A stretch of DNA of 64,000 nt from Paraburkholderia phenazinium (lineage in GTDB: Bacteria > Pseudomonadota > Gammaproteobacteria > Burkholderiales > Burkholderiaceae): positions 62,001 through 126,000 of the forward strand of contig NZ_FNCJ01000014.1 of NCBI RefSeq assembly GCF_900100735.1, in the 5' to 3' direction. Below, piece after piece: positions 44,156 to 53,269 of the stretch (positions are counted from its first letter, which is position 1; every line of letters begins with the position of its first letter). The notes under the pieces were generated by a model that saw only the letters and a program-made list of their open reading frames with translations, did not search any database and was not told the origin of the DNA. A program made the position numbers and the translations under genes.

Positions 44156-45160
44156 ATGCCAAGCAATCCTGATCGTTTGACGACGCTCCACGCGGGCCGG
44201 AGCCGCTTGATTCCGGCTACGGCTCTCGTGGTGGCATTGCTCGCTGGCGCGTTTGGCGGCGCTAGCGCGTTTGCCGATAGCGTCGGCCCCGCGAGTGTGA
44301 CGCCGGTCGATAACAGCGGCACCCAGATTCATACGACCGTTCTGCCGGCGCAGCCGTCGGGAAGCGGCGCAGCGCCTGCTGGCGGTATCGCCACAGGCAC
44401 GGGCACCGGAGCGGTCACGCAGATGCCCGCCCCGGCCAATGCCACGCCGGGTCAGGTGGTGGTGGGCGGCAAGGTGCCGGACGAGGCCACCAAGGCGGCG
44501 GTGCTGCAGCGCCTGCGCGATACCTATGGCGCCGGTAATGTGGTCGATCAGATCGAGGTGGGCGATGTCGCCACCCCGCCGAACTGGGCCACCAACGTGC
44601 AGAAGCTGATCGGGCCGCAGTTGAAGCAGATCAGCAAGGGGCAGTTGAAGATCGACGGTACTCAGGTGGACGTGAAGGGCGAAGTGAACAACGAAGCGCA
44701 GCGCCAGCAACTGGCGAGCGACATGGCGAACGCGCTGAACCCGACTTATACGATCAAGAACGGGCTGCGGGTGAGCGCTTCGCAGCAGGGGCTGCTCGAC
44801 CAGACGCTGGCCAACCGGACCATCGAGTTCGAAACCGGCAGCGCGACGCTGACGCCGCAGGGCAAGGGAATTCTCGATCAGATGGCGGCGGTGCTGTCGA
44901 AGATGACCAATAACACCGTCGAGATCATTGGGCACACCGATAACTCGGGGAATCGCACCTCGAATATCGCGTTGAGCCAGGCGCGGGCGGATGCAGTCAA
45001 GGGGTATCTCGTGTCCAAGGGGATCCCGTCGCAGCAGTTGACGACAACCGGCGTTGGGCCGGATCAGCCGATTGCGTCCAACGATACGAACGACGGGCGA
45101 GCGCGGAACCGGCGGATCGAGTTTCGGGCTGGGTTGGGGGGTGGCGCTGGCGGCGCCTGA
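44156..45160 (+). CDS. OmpA-family peptidoglycan-binding protein with BON-like domain
   Basis: 334-aa cell-envelope protein. Signal peptide or anchor about 17-40 (IPATALVVALLAGAFGGASA), a Gly/Ala/Pro linker, two BON-like segments (VVVGGKVPDEATKAAVLQRL and VDVKGEVNNEAQRQQLASDM), then an OmpA C-terminal domain (ANRTIEFETGSATLTPQGKG, EIIGHTDNSGNRTSN, GRARNRRIEFRAG) that binds peptidoglycan. TssL here lacks a peptidoglycan-binding domain, so this protein probably supplies the wall anchor (TagL-type role, inferred). It follows tagF by 4 bp with GGGGAG upstream. Confidence 0.9.
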   Translation: MPSNPDRLTTLHAGRSRLIPATALVVALLAGAFGGASAFADSVGPASVTPVDNSGTQIHTTVLPAQPSGSGAAPAGGIATGTGTGAVTQMPAPANATPGQVVVGGKVPDEATKAAVLQRLRDTYGAGNVVDQIEVGDVATPPNWATNVQKLIGPQLKQISKGQLKIDGTQVDVKGEVNNEAQRQQLASDMANALNPTYTIKNGLRVSASQQGLLDQTLANRTIEFETGSATLTPQGKGILDQMAAVLSKMTNNTVEIIGHTDNSGNRTSNIALSQARADAVKGYLVSKGIPSQQLTTTGVGPDQPIASNDTNDGRARNRRIEFRAGLGGGAGGA

Positions 45161-45169
45161 GCGAGCTGG

Positions 45170-45697
45170 CTAGTTGTTGCGCAAGCGCAGCACGCTCAGA
45201 TAGGTGTCCAGCGAGCGCTGCACCGAGTTCGCCACGAGTTGCGTGATGCTGCTGTAATCGCCGCTCACGCAGGCCTCGTCCAGCGAATCGTAATACTCGA
45301 GCCTGTCCTCTTTCTGGATGATCGCCGGTGGGTAACCGGCTTTCATCAACTCGAAGTTGAGCAACAAGCGGCCCGTGCGGCCGTTGCCGCCGATGAACGG
45401 GTGGATCTTGACGAAGCGCGTGTGCAGTTCGACGGCACGTTCGACCGGGTGCATCTGGGTAGCGCCGTCGTACCACTCGCTAAGCGCCTCGTTCTTTGCG
45501 ACGATCTCCTCGACGTAGAGAATCGCGTCGCGGTGGTTCGTGGCCTCGAAGTGCTCGCGCAGCGACTTGCCGCCCACTGTGATGCCCTCGAGCACGACCT
45601 TCGTCTCACGCAGCGTGAGCGTGTTGCCCTCAATGGCGTTCGAGTGATAGGTCCACTCCAGCATCAGCTTTTCGCGTAACGAAGCCAGCGTATGCAC
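45170..45697 (-). CDS. Fic-domain protein (class II, likely AMP transferase)
   Basis: 175-aa Fic protein. Active-site motif HPFIGGNGRTGR (99-110) is complete, including the catalytic His99 and the GNGR phosphate loop, so nucleotide transfer to a hydroxyl side chain is expected. The N-terminal SNAIEGN (19-25) matches the inhibitory-helix motif S/T-x3-E-G/N placed before the Fic core, which defines class II self-inhibited enzymes. The start is GTG at 45697; an in-frame stop lies 21 bp upstream. There is no toxin/antitoxin partner frame. It is inserted on the opposite strand between T6SS operons, 9 bp from the OmpA gene stop. Target unknown. Confidence 0.88.
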   Translation of the reverse strand: MHTLASLREKLMLEWTYHSNAIEGNTLTLRETKVVLEGITVGGKSLREHFEATNHRDAILYVEEIVAKNEALSEWYDGATQMHPVERAVELHTRFVKIHPFIGGNGRTGRLLLNFELMKAGYPPAIIQKEDRLEYYDSLDEACVSGDYSSITQLVANSVQRSLDTYLSVLRLRNN

Positions 45698-45776
45698 CGC
45701 GATCGCACCCTCAATTTATGCCTCGATCGGCATCGAAACGACCTTCTTCTTCGGCGAAATCATTTTCCGGCGCCAC

Positions 45777-46256
45777 TCACTTAAACACCATCTCCCCCGA
45801 AAACGGCGCCTTCTCCGGCTCCGACCGATACTTATCCTCGATCGCACTCACGCAGCTGGTGAGCTGGGTGCGAAACGCCACGGGATTATTGCCAGGGGGC
45901 GCGAGGCCATCCGAGGTCACGTTCCATCCGTCTGCGGTACGGATGACATCGAGATCGAACGATGCGGCCGAGCGGCTCTCCAGGATCACGGTCTCGCGCT
46001 TCTGTCCGCCCGGCGCAAGGATCATCGCCTCGCAGCCCTGTTGAAGCTGCACAGCCCCATGAACGGAACTGCCCAGCGGGGCAGCGTTTTCGGGCGCGGT
46101 GAGGTACATGCGAAACGATTGGAACTGTGACGGCATGGCGCCAATCACGAATTGAACATCGCTGTCTGAAACGCTGTCGCTGCAGCCGGCCAAGGCGCCC
46201 ATGAGCGCCACCAGCGTAACGCGAGTCAAACTCCATGTAACTGTTGCAGACGCCAT
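45777..46256 (-). CDS. Unknown lipoprotein, 159 aa
   Basis: A type II signal peptide with lipobox LAGC (Cys25) predicts a lipid-anchored envelope protein. The mature part (about 26-159) is mixed alpha/beta with two more cysteines (QQGCEAM, LTSCVSA) that could pair. I recognise no family. A strong GAGGAG ribosome site stands before the ATG. It lies between the Fic gene and tssA, all on the minus strand. It could be a T6SS envelope accessory or an immunity-like lipoprotein; there is no direct support for either. Confidence 0.75.
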   Translation of the reverse strand: MASATVTWSLTRVTLVALMGALAGCSDSVSDSDVQFVIGAMPSQFQSFRMYLTAPENAAPLGSSVHGAVQLQQGCEAMILAPGGQKRETVILESRSAASFDLDVIRTADGWNVTSDGLAPPGNNPVAFRTQLTSCVSAIEDKYRSEPEKAPFSGEMVFK

Positions 46257-46379
46257 CTAGCCTCCTCGCTCCTTTACTCCGCGCTGAATCGCAAGACCTC
46301 ATTCAGGACGGACAAGGTGCTTTCGTTGCCTTGGATATCGGCACGAAAGAGAGAAAGCTTGATGGTCGCCAGGAAATTT
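46257..46379. other. Gap between lipoprotein gene and tssA
   Basis: 123 bp downstream of tssA on the minus strand, holding the lipoprotein ribosome site (46260-46266). No further feature seen. Confidence 0.4.
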
Positions 46380-47498
46380 TTACTTCCCCTCCTCCGGCTT
46401 CACCCCCAGCAACTCGCGAATATGCGCGAGCGAGCCATCGTCCTTGACGACGGTCGAGAGCCACTGATGCAGCGGCATTTCCGCCCACTCAGCCGCCTTG
46501 TCTGCCAGATACGCCGCCGGACTATGCGGTTCGGTGCTGCGAAAGAAACGGGCCACCGCGCGCAACTGCGCCACCGCCTGCGTCCGATTCTGGATGCCGG
46601 CGCTACTCACATGCGAATTCGTCGATACGGTCGTCAACACGGGTTCCTCCCGTTGCGGTGAGGTCTTGAAGCTCGGTTCGGCACGCTCGATGCCCTCCGG
46701 TTTCGGCACTTTAGGCGCCGCCGCTTCGGCGGTCACCCCCAGCTCACGCGCAAAGCGCTCGGCGAGCCGGTACACCCCTTCATACGCGTCCTTCGCCTGA
46801 CGAAAACTCGGCGCCGCATCCCCCGCGCGCCGGTCCAACTCCTGCTCGAGCGCGAGCATGGCCGCTTCGAATGCCTTCAGATCGGCCAGCAAGCCCGAGT
46901 AGAACGGCACCGGCGTAGCACGCTTCGATGCCTCGATCTGGTCAATCGACGCCTTGCCGCGGGCGATATCGTCGGCGTGATCGGGGTCGCGCTTGACTGC
47001 CTGCGCAACGTGCGTCGCCACTTCCCAGTCGACTGTGCTGTAGGGATCGCCGGGCGCACCGGTGAGCGGCATGGCGCGCAGCAGTTCAGCCGTGCGCCCC
47101 ACCAGCCACGCGACATTGCCGAGCCGGTATTCCGCATCGTCGCCTTCCGGCAGTGGGTGCAGATGATCCCAGTAGCGTTCGGAAAGCCCGGTGATCAGCC
47201 CGTAGCCGTCGGTCAGGCCGGTCACGCCCCCCTCGATGGCCAGTCCTTCGGTGAGCCAGACCGCAAGCCGCAAGTCTTTGGTCTGCGTCTTGAGCAGATT
47301 CGTGCTGCGCTCGACGACGAACGGCCAGTTCGCCTCCTTGATCTCCGTCACCCACTCGCCCTGGTCGAGCGATGGGTCGTCGAAGCGGCGCGCATTCTGG
47401 ATCGCGTCGAAGTCGGCGGAGAACAGCAGGTCGTCGCCGCAAGGCGAGCTTTCGCTGATCGGTTCCAGCAGCGTGGTGATATTAGCGGGCATTAGCAT
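46380..47498 (-). CDS. tssA: T6SS protein TssA (ImpA_N family)
   Basis: 372-aa cytoplasmic T6SS subunit that helps prime and extend the tail sheath on the baseplate. The conserved ImpA_N region occupies about 1-170 (ISESSPCGDDLLFSADFDAI, LTDGYGLITGLSERYWDHLH), followed by a linker and the C-terminal domain (NRTQAVAQLRAVARFFRSTE, SPAAYLADKAAEWAEMPLHQ) of the short TssA type. The start is taken at ATG 47498; ATG 47492 is possible, and a TTG extension to 47534 is unlikely. No clear ribosome site. Part of the minus-strand block that begins with tssB. Confidence 0.93.
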   Translation of the reverse strand: MLMPANITTLLEPISESSPCGDDLLFSADFDAIQNARRFDDPSLDQGEWVTEIKEANWPFVVERSTNLLKTQTKDLRLAVWLTEGLAIEGGVTGLTDGYGLITGLSERYWDHLHPLPEGDDAEYRLGNVAWLVGRTAELLRAMPLTGAPGDPYSTVDWEVATHVAQAVKRDPDHADDIARGKASIDQIEASKRATPVPFYSGLLADLKAFEAAMLALEQELDRRAGDAAPSFRQAKDAYEGVYRLAERFARELGVTAEAAAPKVPKPEGIERAEPSFKTSPQREEPVLTTVSTNSHVSSAGIQNRTQAVAQLRAVARFFRSTEPHSPAAYLADKAAEWAEMPLHQWLSTVVKDDGSLAHIRELLGVKPEEGK

Positions 47499-47564
47499 GA
47501 CAGAAAGCGGTAAGTGCCTGATGAGGCGTTGCAACAGTCAGGTCCGAGCGTAAATGCACGCACC

Positions 47565-50240
47565 TCAAACAACCGTATATTCGAATTCGCCGGCCTCGCT
47601 CGCCCGCACCGCGATGCGTTCGAGCGCCCTGCCGTCCGCGATCCGCTCCAGCACCTGTTGCGCCACTTCGGGCAGCAGCGTGCCGTTCAGGATGTGATCC
47701 ACGTTGCGCGCGCCGGAATCCACTTCCGTGCAACGCGCCAGCACGGCATCCACCAGCGACTCGTCCCATTCGAAGGTCGCCTTGTGATTCGCTTCGATAC
47801 GCCGGCGAATCCGTTCGAGCTTCAATTCGATAATCTCGGCGAGCACATCGTCGGAAATCGGGTAGTACGGCACCACTTTCATGCGGCCAAGAAAGGCCGG
47901 CTTGAAGGTCTTGTACAGTTGCGGGCGCAACGTTTCGGCCAGCGCCTCGGTGTCCGGCAATTCTTCGGGGCTCTTGTTCAGGCAGGCTTGCATCACCGCC
48001 TGCGAGCCGACGTTCGAGGTCAAAATGATCAAGGTATTGCGGAAGTCGATCTCGCGGCCTTCCGCGTCATCCATGCTGCCCTTGTCGAACACCTGAAAGA
48101 ACATTTCGAGCACGTCCGGGTGAGCTTTCTCCACCTCGTCGAGCAGCACCACGGAATACGGATTGCGGCGCACCGCTTCGGTCAGCACGCCGCCTTCGCC
48201 ATAGCCCACATAACCCGGCGGCGAGCCCTTGAGCCCGGAGACGCTATGCGCCTCCTGATACTCGCTCATGTTGATGGTGACCATCTTGCGTTCGCCGCCA
48301 TACAGGATGTCGGCCAGCGCCAGCGCCGTTTCCGTCTTGCCGACGCCCGACGGGCCGACGAACATGAACACGCCGCGCGGCTTGTTCGGGTCTTCGAGGT
48401 TCGCGCTGGCCGTGCGCACGCGTTGGGCGATCGCCTCGAGCGCGTGGTCCTGGCCAATCACCCGGGCGCCCAGCAGCGGTTGCAGGTTCAAGACGGTCTG
48501 AATCTCGTCCTTGACCATGCGCCCCAAGGGAATGCCGGTCCACGACGCAACGATTTCGGCGACCACATGGCCGTCGACCTGCAACGGCACCATCGGTTGG
48601 CCGCCTTGCAATGTGTGCAATTCGCTCACGCGAGTCGCCAGCGTCTCGCGCGCACTGGCAGCCTTCTGCGCCTGCTCGGCATCCGCGCTGCCGCCACGCG
48701 CCGCATCGATCTGCGCGCGCAGTTCGCCGATCTCCGACACCAGCGCGCGCTCCTTGTCGTAGCGCGCTTCGCTGGCAGCCAGTGCCGTCACGTCCGCCTC
48801 ACGCAGGCTGCGCAGTTCGCTGAGACGCTCGTCGTGCACCGCGCCACTCGCCACTTCACGCTCGAGCGCGGCCACTTCCGCGTCGATCCGTTCGATCCGC
48901 TTTTTGGCATCGTCGATTGCCGCAGGCGTCGAGCTATGCGCCAACGCCACCTTCGCGCAGGCCGTATCGAGTACGCTGATTGCCTTATCGGGCAGTTGGC
49001 GTCCGCTGATGTAGCGATGCGACAGGCGCACCGCTTCGGTAATCGCGTCGTCGAGCACGCGCACGTTGAAGTGCCGTTCCATCAAGGCAGCCATGCCACG
49101 CAGCATCGAAGCAGCCAGCGTCTCGTTCGGCTCTTCGATCTTCACCACCTGAAAACGCCGCGCCAGTGCCGCGTCTTTCTCGAAGTACTTCTTGTACTCG
49201 CTCCACGTGGTGGCGGCGATCGTCCGCAGTTCGCCGCGCGCCAGCGCCGGCTTCAGCAGGTTTGCCGCGTCGTTCTGTCCCGCCTGGCCGCCCGCGCCGA
49301 TGATCGTATGCGCTTCGTCGATAAACAGAATGATCGGATGCGGGCTCTTCTTGACCTCGTCGATCACGTTCTTCAGGCGGTTTTCGAATTCGCCCTTGAC
49401 GCTCGCGCCAGCCTGCAGCAGCCCCATATCCAGCACGTGCAGGGCCACGCCCTTCAACGGCGCGGGCACATCGTCCGCAGCAATGCGCAGCGCCAGACCT
49501 TCGACCACGGCCGTTTTGCCGACACCGGCTTCGCCCGTCATGATCGGATTGTTCTGGCGGCGGCGCATCAGAATGTCGATGGCCTGACGAATTTCAGCTT
49601 CGCGGCCAATCACCGGATCGATATGGCCGTCGCGCGCCCGTTGCGTCAGGTTGGTCGTGTAGGTGTCGAGCGCCGGGGTTTTCGACGGGCCGCCGCTTTG
49701 CGCCGGCTGCAGATCGCCACCGCCCTCGTCGCTCTCAGCATCGGACGCACCCGCATTGCGCTCCGCTTCGCACGAGCCAACCGTCAGTTCATCGAACTTG
49801 TGCTTGAGATCGGTCAGGCGGACATCGCGGAACAAGGGCGACATGCGCTGCGCAAACTGCGCGAGGTCCGGCGCACTCAGCAAGGCCAGCAACAGATGCC
49901 CCGAGCGGATCCGGCCGATCTGCGAATCGAGCGACGCCACCAGCCAGGCCTGCTCGAACAGCGCGATCAGATGCACCGAAAACACCGGCGTGCGCGCATT
50001 GCCGGTCTTCAGGCGTTGCAGTTCGCGTTCGAGGTCGGCGCGCAGCGCATGCGCATCGATACGGCTCGCGCGCAGCACCAGCGTCGCATCGCTTGCCGGC
50101 TCGTCGAGCAGGGCCAGAAACAGATGTTCGAGATCCACCTCATAGTGACCCCGCGACAGGCAATTGCTCGCCGCCCGCTCGGTCGCCTGGCGGCAGGTCG
50201 GATTCAGTTTCGCGATCAGGGTCTTGAGGGGCGTGCTCAT
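47565..50240 (-). CDS. tssH: T6SS sheath-recycling ATPase TssH (ClpV)
   Basis: 891-aa AAA+ unfoldase that disassembles contracted TssB/TssC sheath. Clp N-domain (about 1-150), first AAA module with Walker A GEAGVGKT (236-243) and Walker B LFIDEAH, a coiled-coil middle domain (about 440-545), and second AAA module with Walker A GPSGVGKT (629-636). SWTGIPLGRMV and GSPPGYVGYGEGG are typical Clp segments. The start is the ATG at 50240. Paired 12-bp repeats lie just upstream in the gap to tssG. Confidence 0.97.
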   Translation of the reverse strand: MSTPLKTLIAKLNPTCRQATERAASNCLSRGHYEVDLEHLFLALLDEPASDATLVLRASRIDAHALRADLERELQRLKTGNARTPVFSVHLIALFEQAWLVASLDSQIGRIRSGHLLLALLSAPDLAQFAQRMSPLFRDVRLTDLKHKFDELTVGSCEAERNAGASDAESDEGGGDLQPAQSGGPSKTPALDTYTTNLTQRARDGHIDPVIGREAEIRQAIDILMRRRQNNPIMTGEAGVGKTAVVEGLALRIAADDVPAPLKGVALHVLDMGLLQAGASVKGEFENRLKNVIDEVKKSPHPIILFIDEAHTIIGAGGQAGQNDAANLLKPALARGELRTIAATTWSEYKKYFEKDAALARRFQVVKIEEPNETLAASMLRGMAALMERHFNVRVLDDAITEAVRLSHRYISGRQLPDKAISVLDTACAKVALAHSSTPAAIDDAKKRIERIDAEVAALEREVASGAVHDERLSELRSLREADVTALAASEARYDKERALVSEIGELRAQIDAARGGSADAEQAQKAASARETLATRVSELHTLQGGQPMVPLQVDGHVVAEIVASWTGIPLGRMVKDEIQTVLNLQPLLGARVIGQDHALEAIAQRVRTASANLEDPNKPRGVFMFVGPSGVGKTETALALADILYGGERKMVTINMSEYQEAHSVSGLKGSPPGYVGYGEGGVLTEAVRRNPYSVVLLDEVEKAHPDVLEMFFQVFDKGSMDDAEGREIDFRNTLIILTSNVGSQAVMQACLNKSPEELPDTEALAETLRPQLYKTFKPAFLGRMKVVPYYPISDDVLAEIIELKLERIRRRIEANHKATFEWDESLVDAVLARCTEVDSGARNVDHILNGTLLPEVAQQVLERIADGRALERIAVRASEAGEFEYTVV

Positions 50241-50271
50241 GTCGTACGGGTCCAGGTCCTGTTGGTGTCGC

Positions 50272-50303
50272 GACGTCTCGCGATCTTTCGTGACGTCTTG
50301 CGA
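50272..50303. repeat. Two 12-bp direct repeats before tssH
   Basis: GACGTCTCGCGA (50272-50283) and GACGTCTTGCGA (50292-50303) differ at one base and start exactly 20 bp apart, about two helical turns, in the 76-bp gap between tssG and tssH. Could be a paired protein-binding site; not tested. Confidence 0.5.
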
Positions 50304-50316
50304 CGGATCGTTATAT

Positions 50317-51402
50317 TCAGTGAATCACATGCAGTTCGTAACGGGCATCGGCGCGGTCGTGCTCGGCATCGCGGGTGCAGAGGAACGCATCCCAGCCGAG
50401 GCGTGCCCCGTGCCCAAGCTGGATCGCGCCCACCTCGGTGCGGCGCAGCACCAGCGAGACTTCGTATTCGAGCGTGACCCCGGCGAGCAGTGTCAGCATC
50501 CGTTCCAGCGCAATGGCGCGCTCGGCGCCGGGCAGGAAGGCCTCATAGTCTTTCTTGCGCAGCGGGCCGATCACCAGCCGCGCGCGCATGTCGCGCTGCC
50601 AGACCCGTTCGCCGGCAAGCGCGGTGGCGCCAAGCGTGGCGTTCACGCTGCCGAGCACCGTCAGCTGATCGCGCGGCACGTCGTACCATTTGCCGACGAA
50701 CTGATCGACGCGCACCGGCACCCGGAAATACTCCGAGAGCGTGCGCTGCAAGTAAGCGGCCGACACCGGCCGATGCCGCGCGGCAAGTGCATAACCGGCG
50801 ATTGCTTCGTCGAACAGCGCACCGTCGCCCTCCTGCAGGCTGCCGCGCGTGTCGTCATCGGCAACGCCGGCGAGCGCCAGCAGCAACGGCAGATAGCGCT
50901 CGTCGCGGTCCAGTTCGTAGTGAAACGGCAGCCGGTACTTCTTCCACGCCGCGTAAAACAGCGCGGTTGCCCGGTTGGAGAACACGTCGAAGAATTCGCG
51001 CGCCGCGCGGTCGCGCCGCAACTGTTCACGGGCGATGATCTGCTCGGTATAGTGCAGCGGCAGCGCGCCCTGCCCACCCAGCAGGCCGAAAAATGCCGGT
51101 GTGATATCGACGCGGCCGAGCGTGCCGTCTTCCACCGCGGTGGTCCGCTGTGGCTTGTCCTTGAGCGCAGCACCTTGATCGTCGTAAGACTGGGCGCTGT
51201 GAATCTCGCTCGGCGGAAAGCCCAGCGAGAGCGTATTGCGAAACGCAATGCGCTGCGCCACGATCTCGCCGGGGCGCGTGGAATGCTCCTTGGCGAACCA
51301 CTTCTCGAGAATCCGCACCGCCTGAAAAAACTCGAAGCGGTGCGGCTCGTCGAGCAGTTGCTCGACTACGCCAGGATCGATTCGCCGCTGCGGGGTTTGC
51401 AT
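50317..51402 (-). CDS. tssG: T6SS baseplate protein TssG
   Basis: 361-aa baseplate wedge subunit. Typical opening RRIDPGVVEQLLDEPHRFEF with FFQAVRILEKWF, then TPAFFGLLGGQGALPLHYTE, diagnostic for TssG, and TEVGAIQLGHGARLGWDAF near the end. The ATG at 51402 lies inside the end of tssF (37-bp overlap) with GGAG upstream, so it is coupled to tssF. Confidence 0.95.
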   Translation of the reverse strand: MQTPQRRIDPGVVEQLLDEPHRFEFFQAVRILEKWFAKEHSTRPGEIVAQRIAFRNTLSLGFPPSEIHSAQSYDDQGAALKDKPQRTTAVEDGTLGRVDITPAFFGLLGGQGALPLHYTEQIIAREQLRRDRAAREFFDVFSNRATALFYAAWKKYRLPFHYELDRDERYLPLLLALAGVADDDTRGSLQEGDGALFDEAIAGYALAARHRPVSAAYLQRTLSEYFRVPVRVDQFVGKWYDVPRDQLTVLGSVNATLGATALAGERVWQRDMRARLVIGPLRKKDYEAFLPGAERAIALERMLTLLAGVTLEYEVSLVLRRTEVGAIQLGHGARLGWDAFLCTRDAEHDRADARYELHVIH

Positions 51403-53204
51403 CGCAAGATCTCCTCGCCAGTGCGCTTCGACACGACGACCAGTTGCACAAAGCTGTTCAGATGCACGTACAGCCCAAAAAACGTGTCGATCACACGCAC
51501 GAACGACGCGAGGCTCGTGCCCACAAAATGGTCCTCGTCGATCGTCAGGCGAATCTCCATGCCGCGCACGAAAGTGGCGAACGGTTTGCCCGGCAGCCAT
51601 TGCACGGCCGCGCGCTGCTCGATGCCGACCAGTCCGTCAATATGCCGCGCCGACACCGCCGTGCGCCGCACGTCGTACAGCACCAGCATCTCCTTGAGCG
51701 CGGCAAGGCCGCTGCTCGCCAGCGACACGTGGTTCAGCGCCAGATGCGAGATCAGGCGCCAATGCACCGCGCGGCCGCGCTCGAAGCGCACGCTCGGCGT
51801 GGGCCGGCGCAGCATCGAGATATTGCTGGTCAGCGAGCCGCCTTCCAGAAACAGGTCGCCGCCTTCGAGACCCATGGCGAGTCCGGCCGGCAGGTCGCGA
51901 TTGGTGCAGGTCAGGTCGATGCTAAGCGTATCGGTCTGCGGCGCGGCCGGTTCGAAATCGATATCGACGATCGAGATTTCGGTCTCGTAGCCCGGGCTCT
52001 TCTGGGCCACCCAGTCGTTGCGGCGCGCGAACCAGTAATGCCCGGCGCGCTGCCGCTCGCCATGGTGCAGCGAGTAGAACGGCCTGAATTCGATCACCGT
52101 TTCTTCGTGCGCCTGCTGGCGCACCAGCTTCACGGAATCGATCGAATAGACTTCGTAAGCGAAGGCACGGCGCCCTTCGGCGATCACCGGATACGAAATG
52201 TTCTGGTGGCTCAGGCGAATCGGTTCGCCGTGCTGCTTGAACAGATTGACCACCGGCGTGCAGAACAGCCGGAAGTGTTGCGCCGACAACGAATCCAGCA
52301 GGCGCGCGACGTGGGAATCGCTGCGCACGTCCTTGAGCACCACATGCAGGGTCAAGCGGCTGCAGCGGCCGCTGGCGCGCGTCATTGCCGCCAGATCGAA
52401 GTCGACGAAATTAAATTTGTCGGGGAACGCGAAGTATTCGGTAAGCAGCCGGTACGCCGGATGCGACTTGGCCGGGTAATCGATCAACGAATCTTCTTCG
52501 TCGAAGCCGGCTTGCGCGAGCGGCGAGCTGCGCAGCGCGGTCCACACACCGCGCCGGTCGGCCTCGACATAGGTGGCCAGCGCATTGACGAACAGGCAAT
52601 CGGTCAGACCCGCGATAAACGACTGTTCGCCATGCAGGTGGGCGCGCAGCGTGCTGAGCTTCAACGCGCCCAGATCCAGTTGCGGCGCGGTCGATTCGAT
52701 CGTGATCGAGACGATTGCCGAGGCGTTGCCCGGCAACACCGTCGCGCTCGGCGCCATGGCCACCGAGGTGTACTTCGCCTCCGAAATGCGGATCGGCGCC
52801 AGCGTCACGTCGTAGGCCGTGCGGAAGCGGCATTGCACGCCGCGAATCGGGCGCGACTTCAACTCCGTACCGCGTTCGATCGTGGCCGGCTCGGTCATAT
52901 GACTGAAGGCGCTGGACGTGCCCAACTGGGCGATCGAACACGACGGGAACGGCCGCAGGTAATGCGGATAAAGCACTTCGAGCAGTGCTTCGGTGAATTC
53001 GGGGTAATCGTCGTCGAGTTTCTTGTTGATGCGTGCGCCGAGCAGCGCGAACGACTCAATCATCCGTTCGACGTGCGGGTCTTCGCAGTGCTCGCCGGAC
53101 ATCGCGAGGCGCGCGGCGATCTTCGGGTAGCGGTCCGCGAAATCGTTTGAGTAGCGCCGCAAAAATGCCAGTTCGCGCTCGTAATACGGCAGCAGTTCTT
53201 CCAT
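51366..53204 (-). CDS. tssF: T6SS baseplate protein TssF
   Basis: 612-aa baseplate wedge subunit, partner of TssG, TssE and TssK. Canonical start MEELLPYYERELAFLRRYSN with FADRYPKIAARL and the DPHVERMIESFALLGARI motif. VLYPHYLRPFPSCSIAQL and RCRFRTAYDV-type segments are also as expected. The ATG at 53204 is preferred over the TTG at 53207. It overlaps tssG at the 3' end by 37 bp. Confidence 0.96.
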   Translation of the reverse strand: MEELLPYYERELAFLRRYSNDFADRYPKIAARLAMSGEHCEDPHVERMIESFALLGARINKKLDDDYPEFTEALLEVLYPHYLRPFPSCSIAQLGTSSAFSHMTEPATIERGTELKSRPIRGVQCRFRTAYDVTLAPIRISEAKYTSVAMAPSATVLPGNASAIVSITIESTAPQLDLGALKLSTLRAHLHGEQSFIAGLTDCLFVNALATYVEADRRGVWTALRSSPLAQAGFDEEDSLIDYPAKSHPAYRLLTEYFAFPDKFNFVDFDLAAMTRASGRCSRLTLHVVLKDVRSDSHVARLLDSLSAQHFRLFCTPVVNLFKQHGEPIRLSHQNISYPVIAEGRRAFAYEVYSIDSVKLVRQQAHEETVIEFRPFYSLHHGERQRAGHYWFARRNDWVAQKSPGYETEISIVDIDFEPAAPQTDTLSIDLTCTNRDLPAGLAMGLEGGDLFLEGGSLTSNISMLRRPTPSVRFERGRAVHWRLISHLALNHVSLASSGLAALKEMLVLYDVRRTAVSARHIDGLVGIEQRAAVQWLPGKPFATFVRGMEIRLTIDEDHFVGTSLASFVRVIDTFFGLYVHLNSFVQLVVVSKRTGEEILRCKPRSGESILA

Positions 53205-53269
53205 CAACCTATCCCCGGACCTGATACTTCCGCACCGCCGTTGCGCGTAACGGCAGCCAGCAAGCGGTA

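Noticed and set aside
47514..50477. Open frame of nearly 1000 codons on the plus strand opposite tssH
   Set aside because: Composition is typical of an antisense shadow, and the opposite strand encodes a full ClpV.
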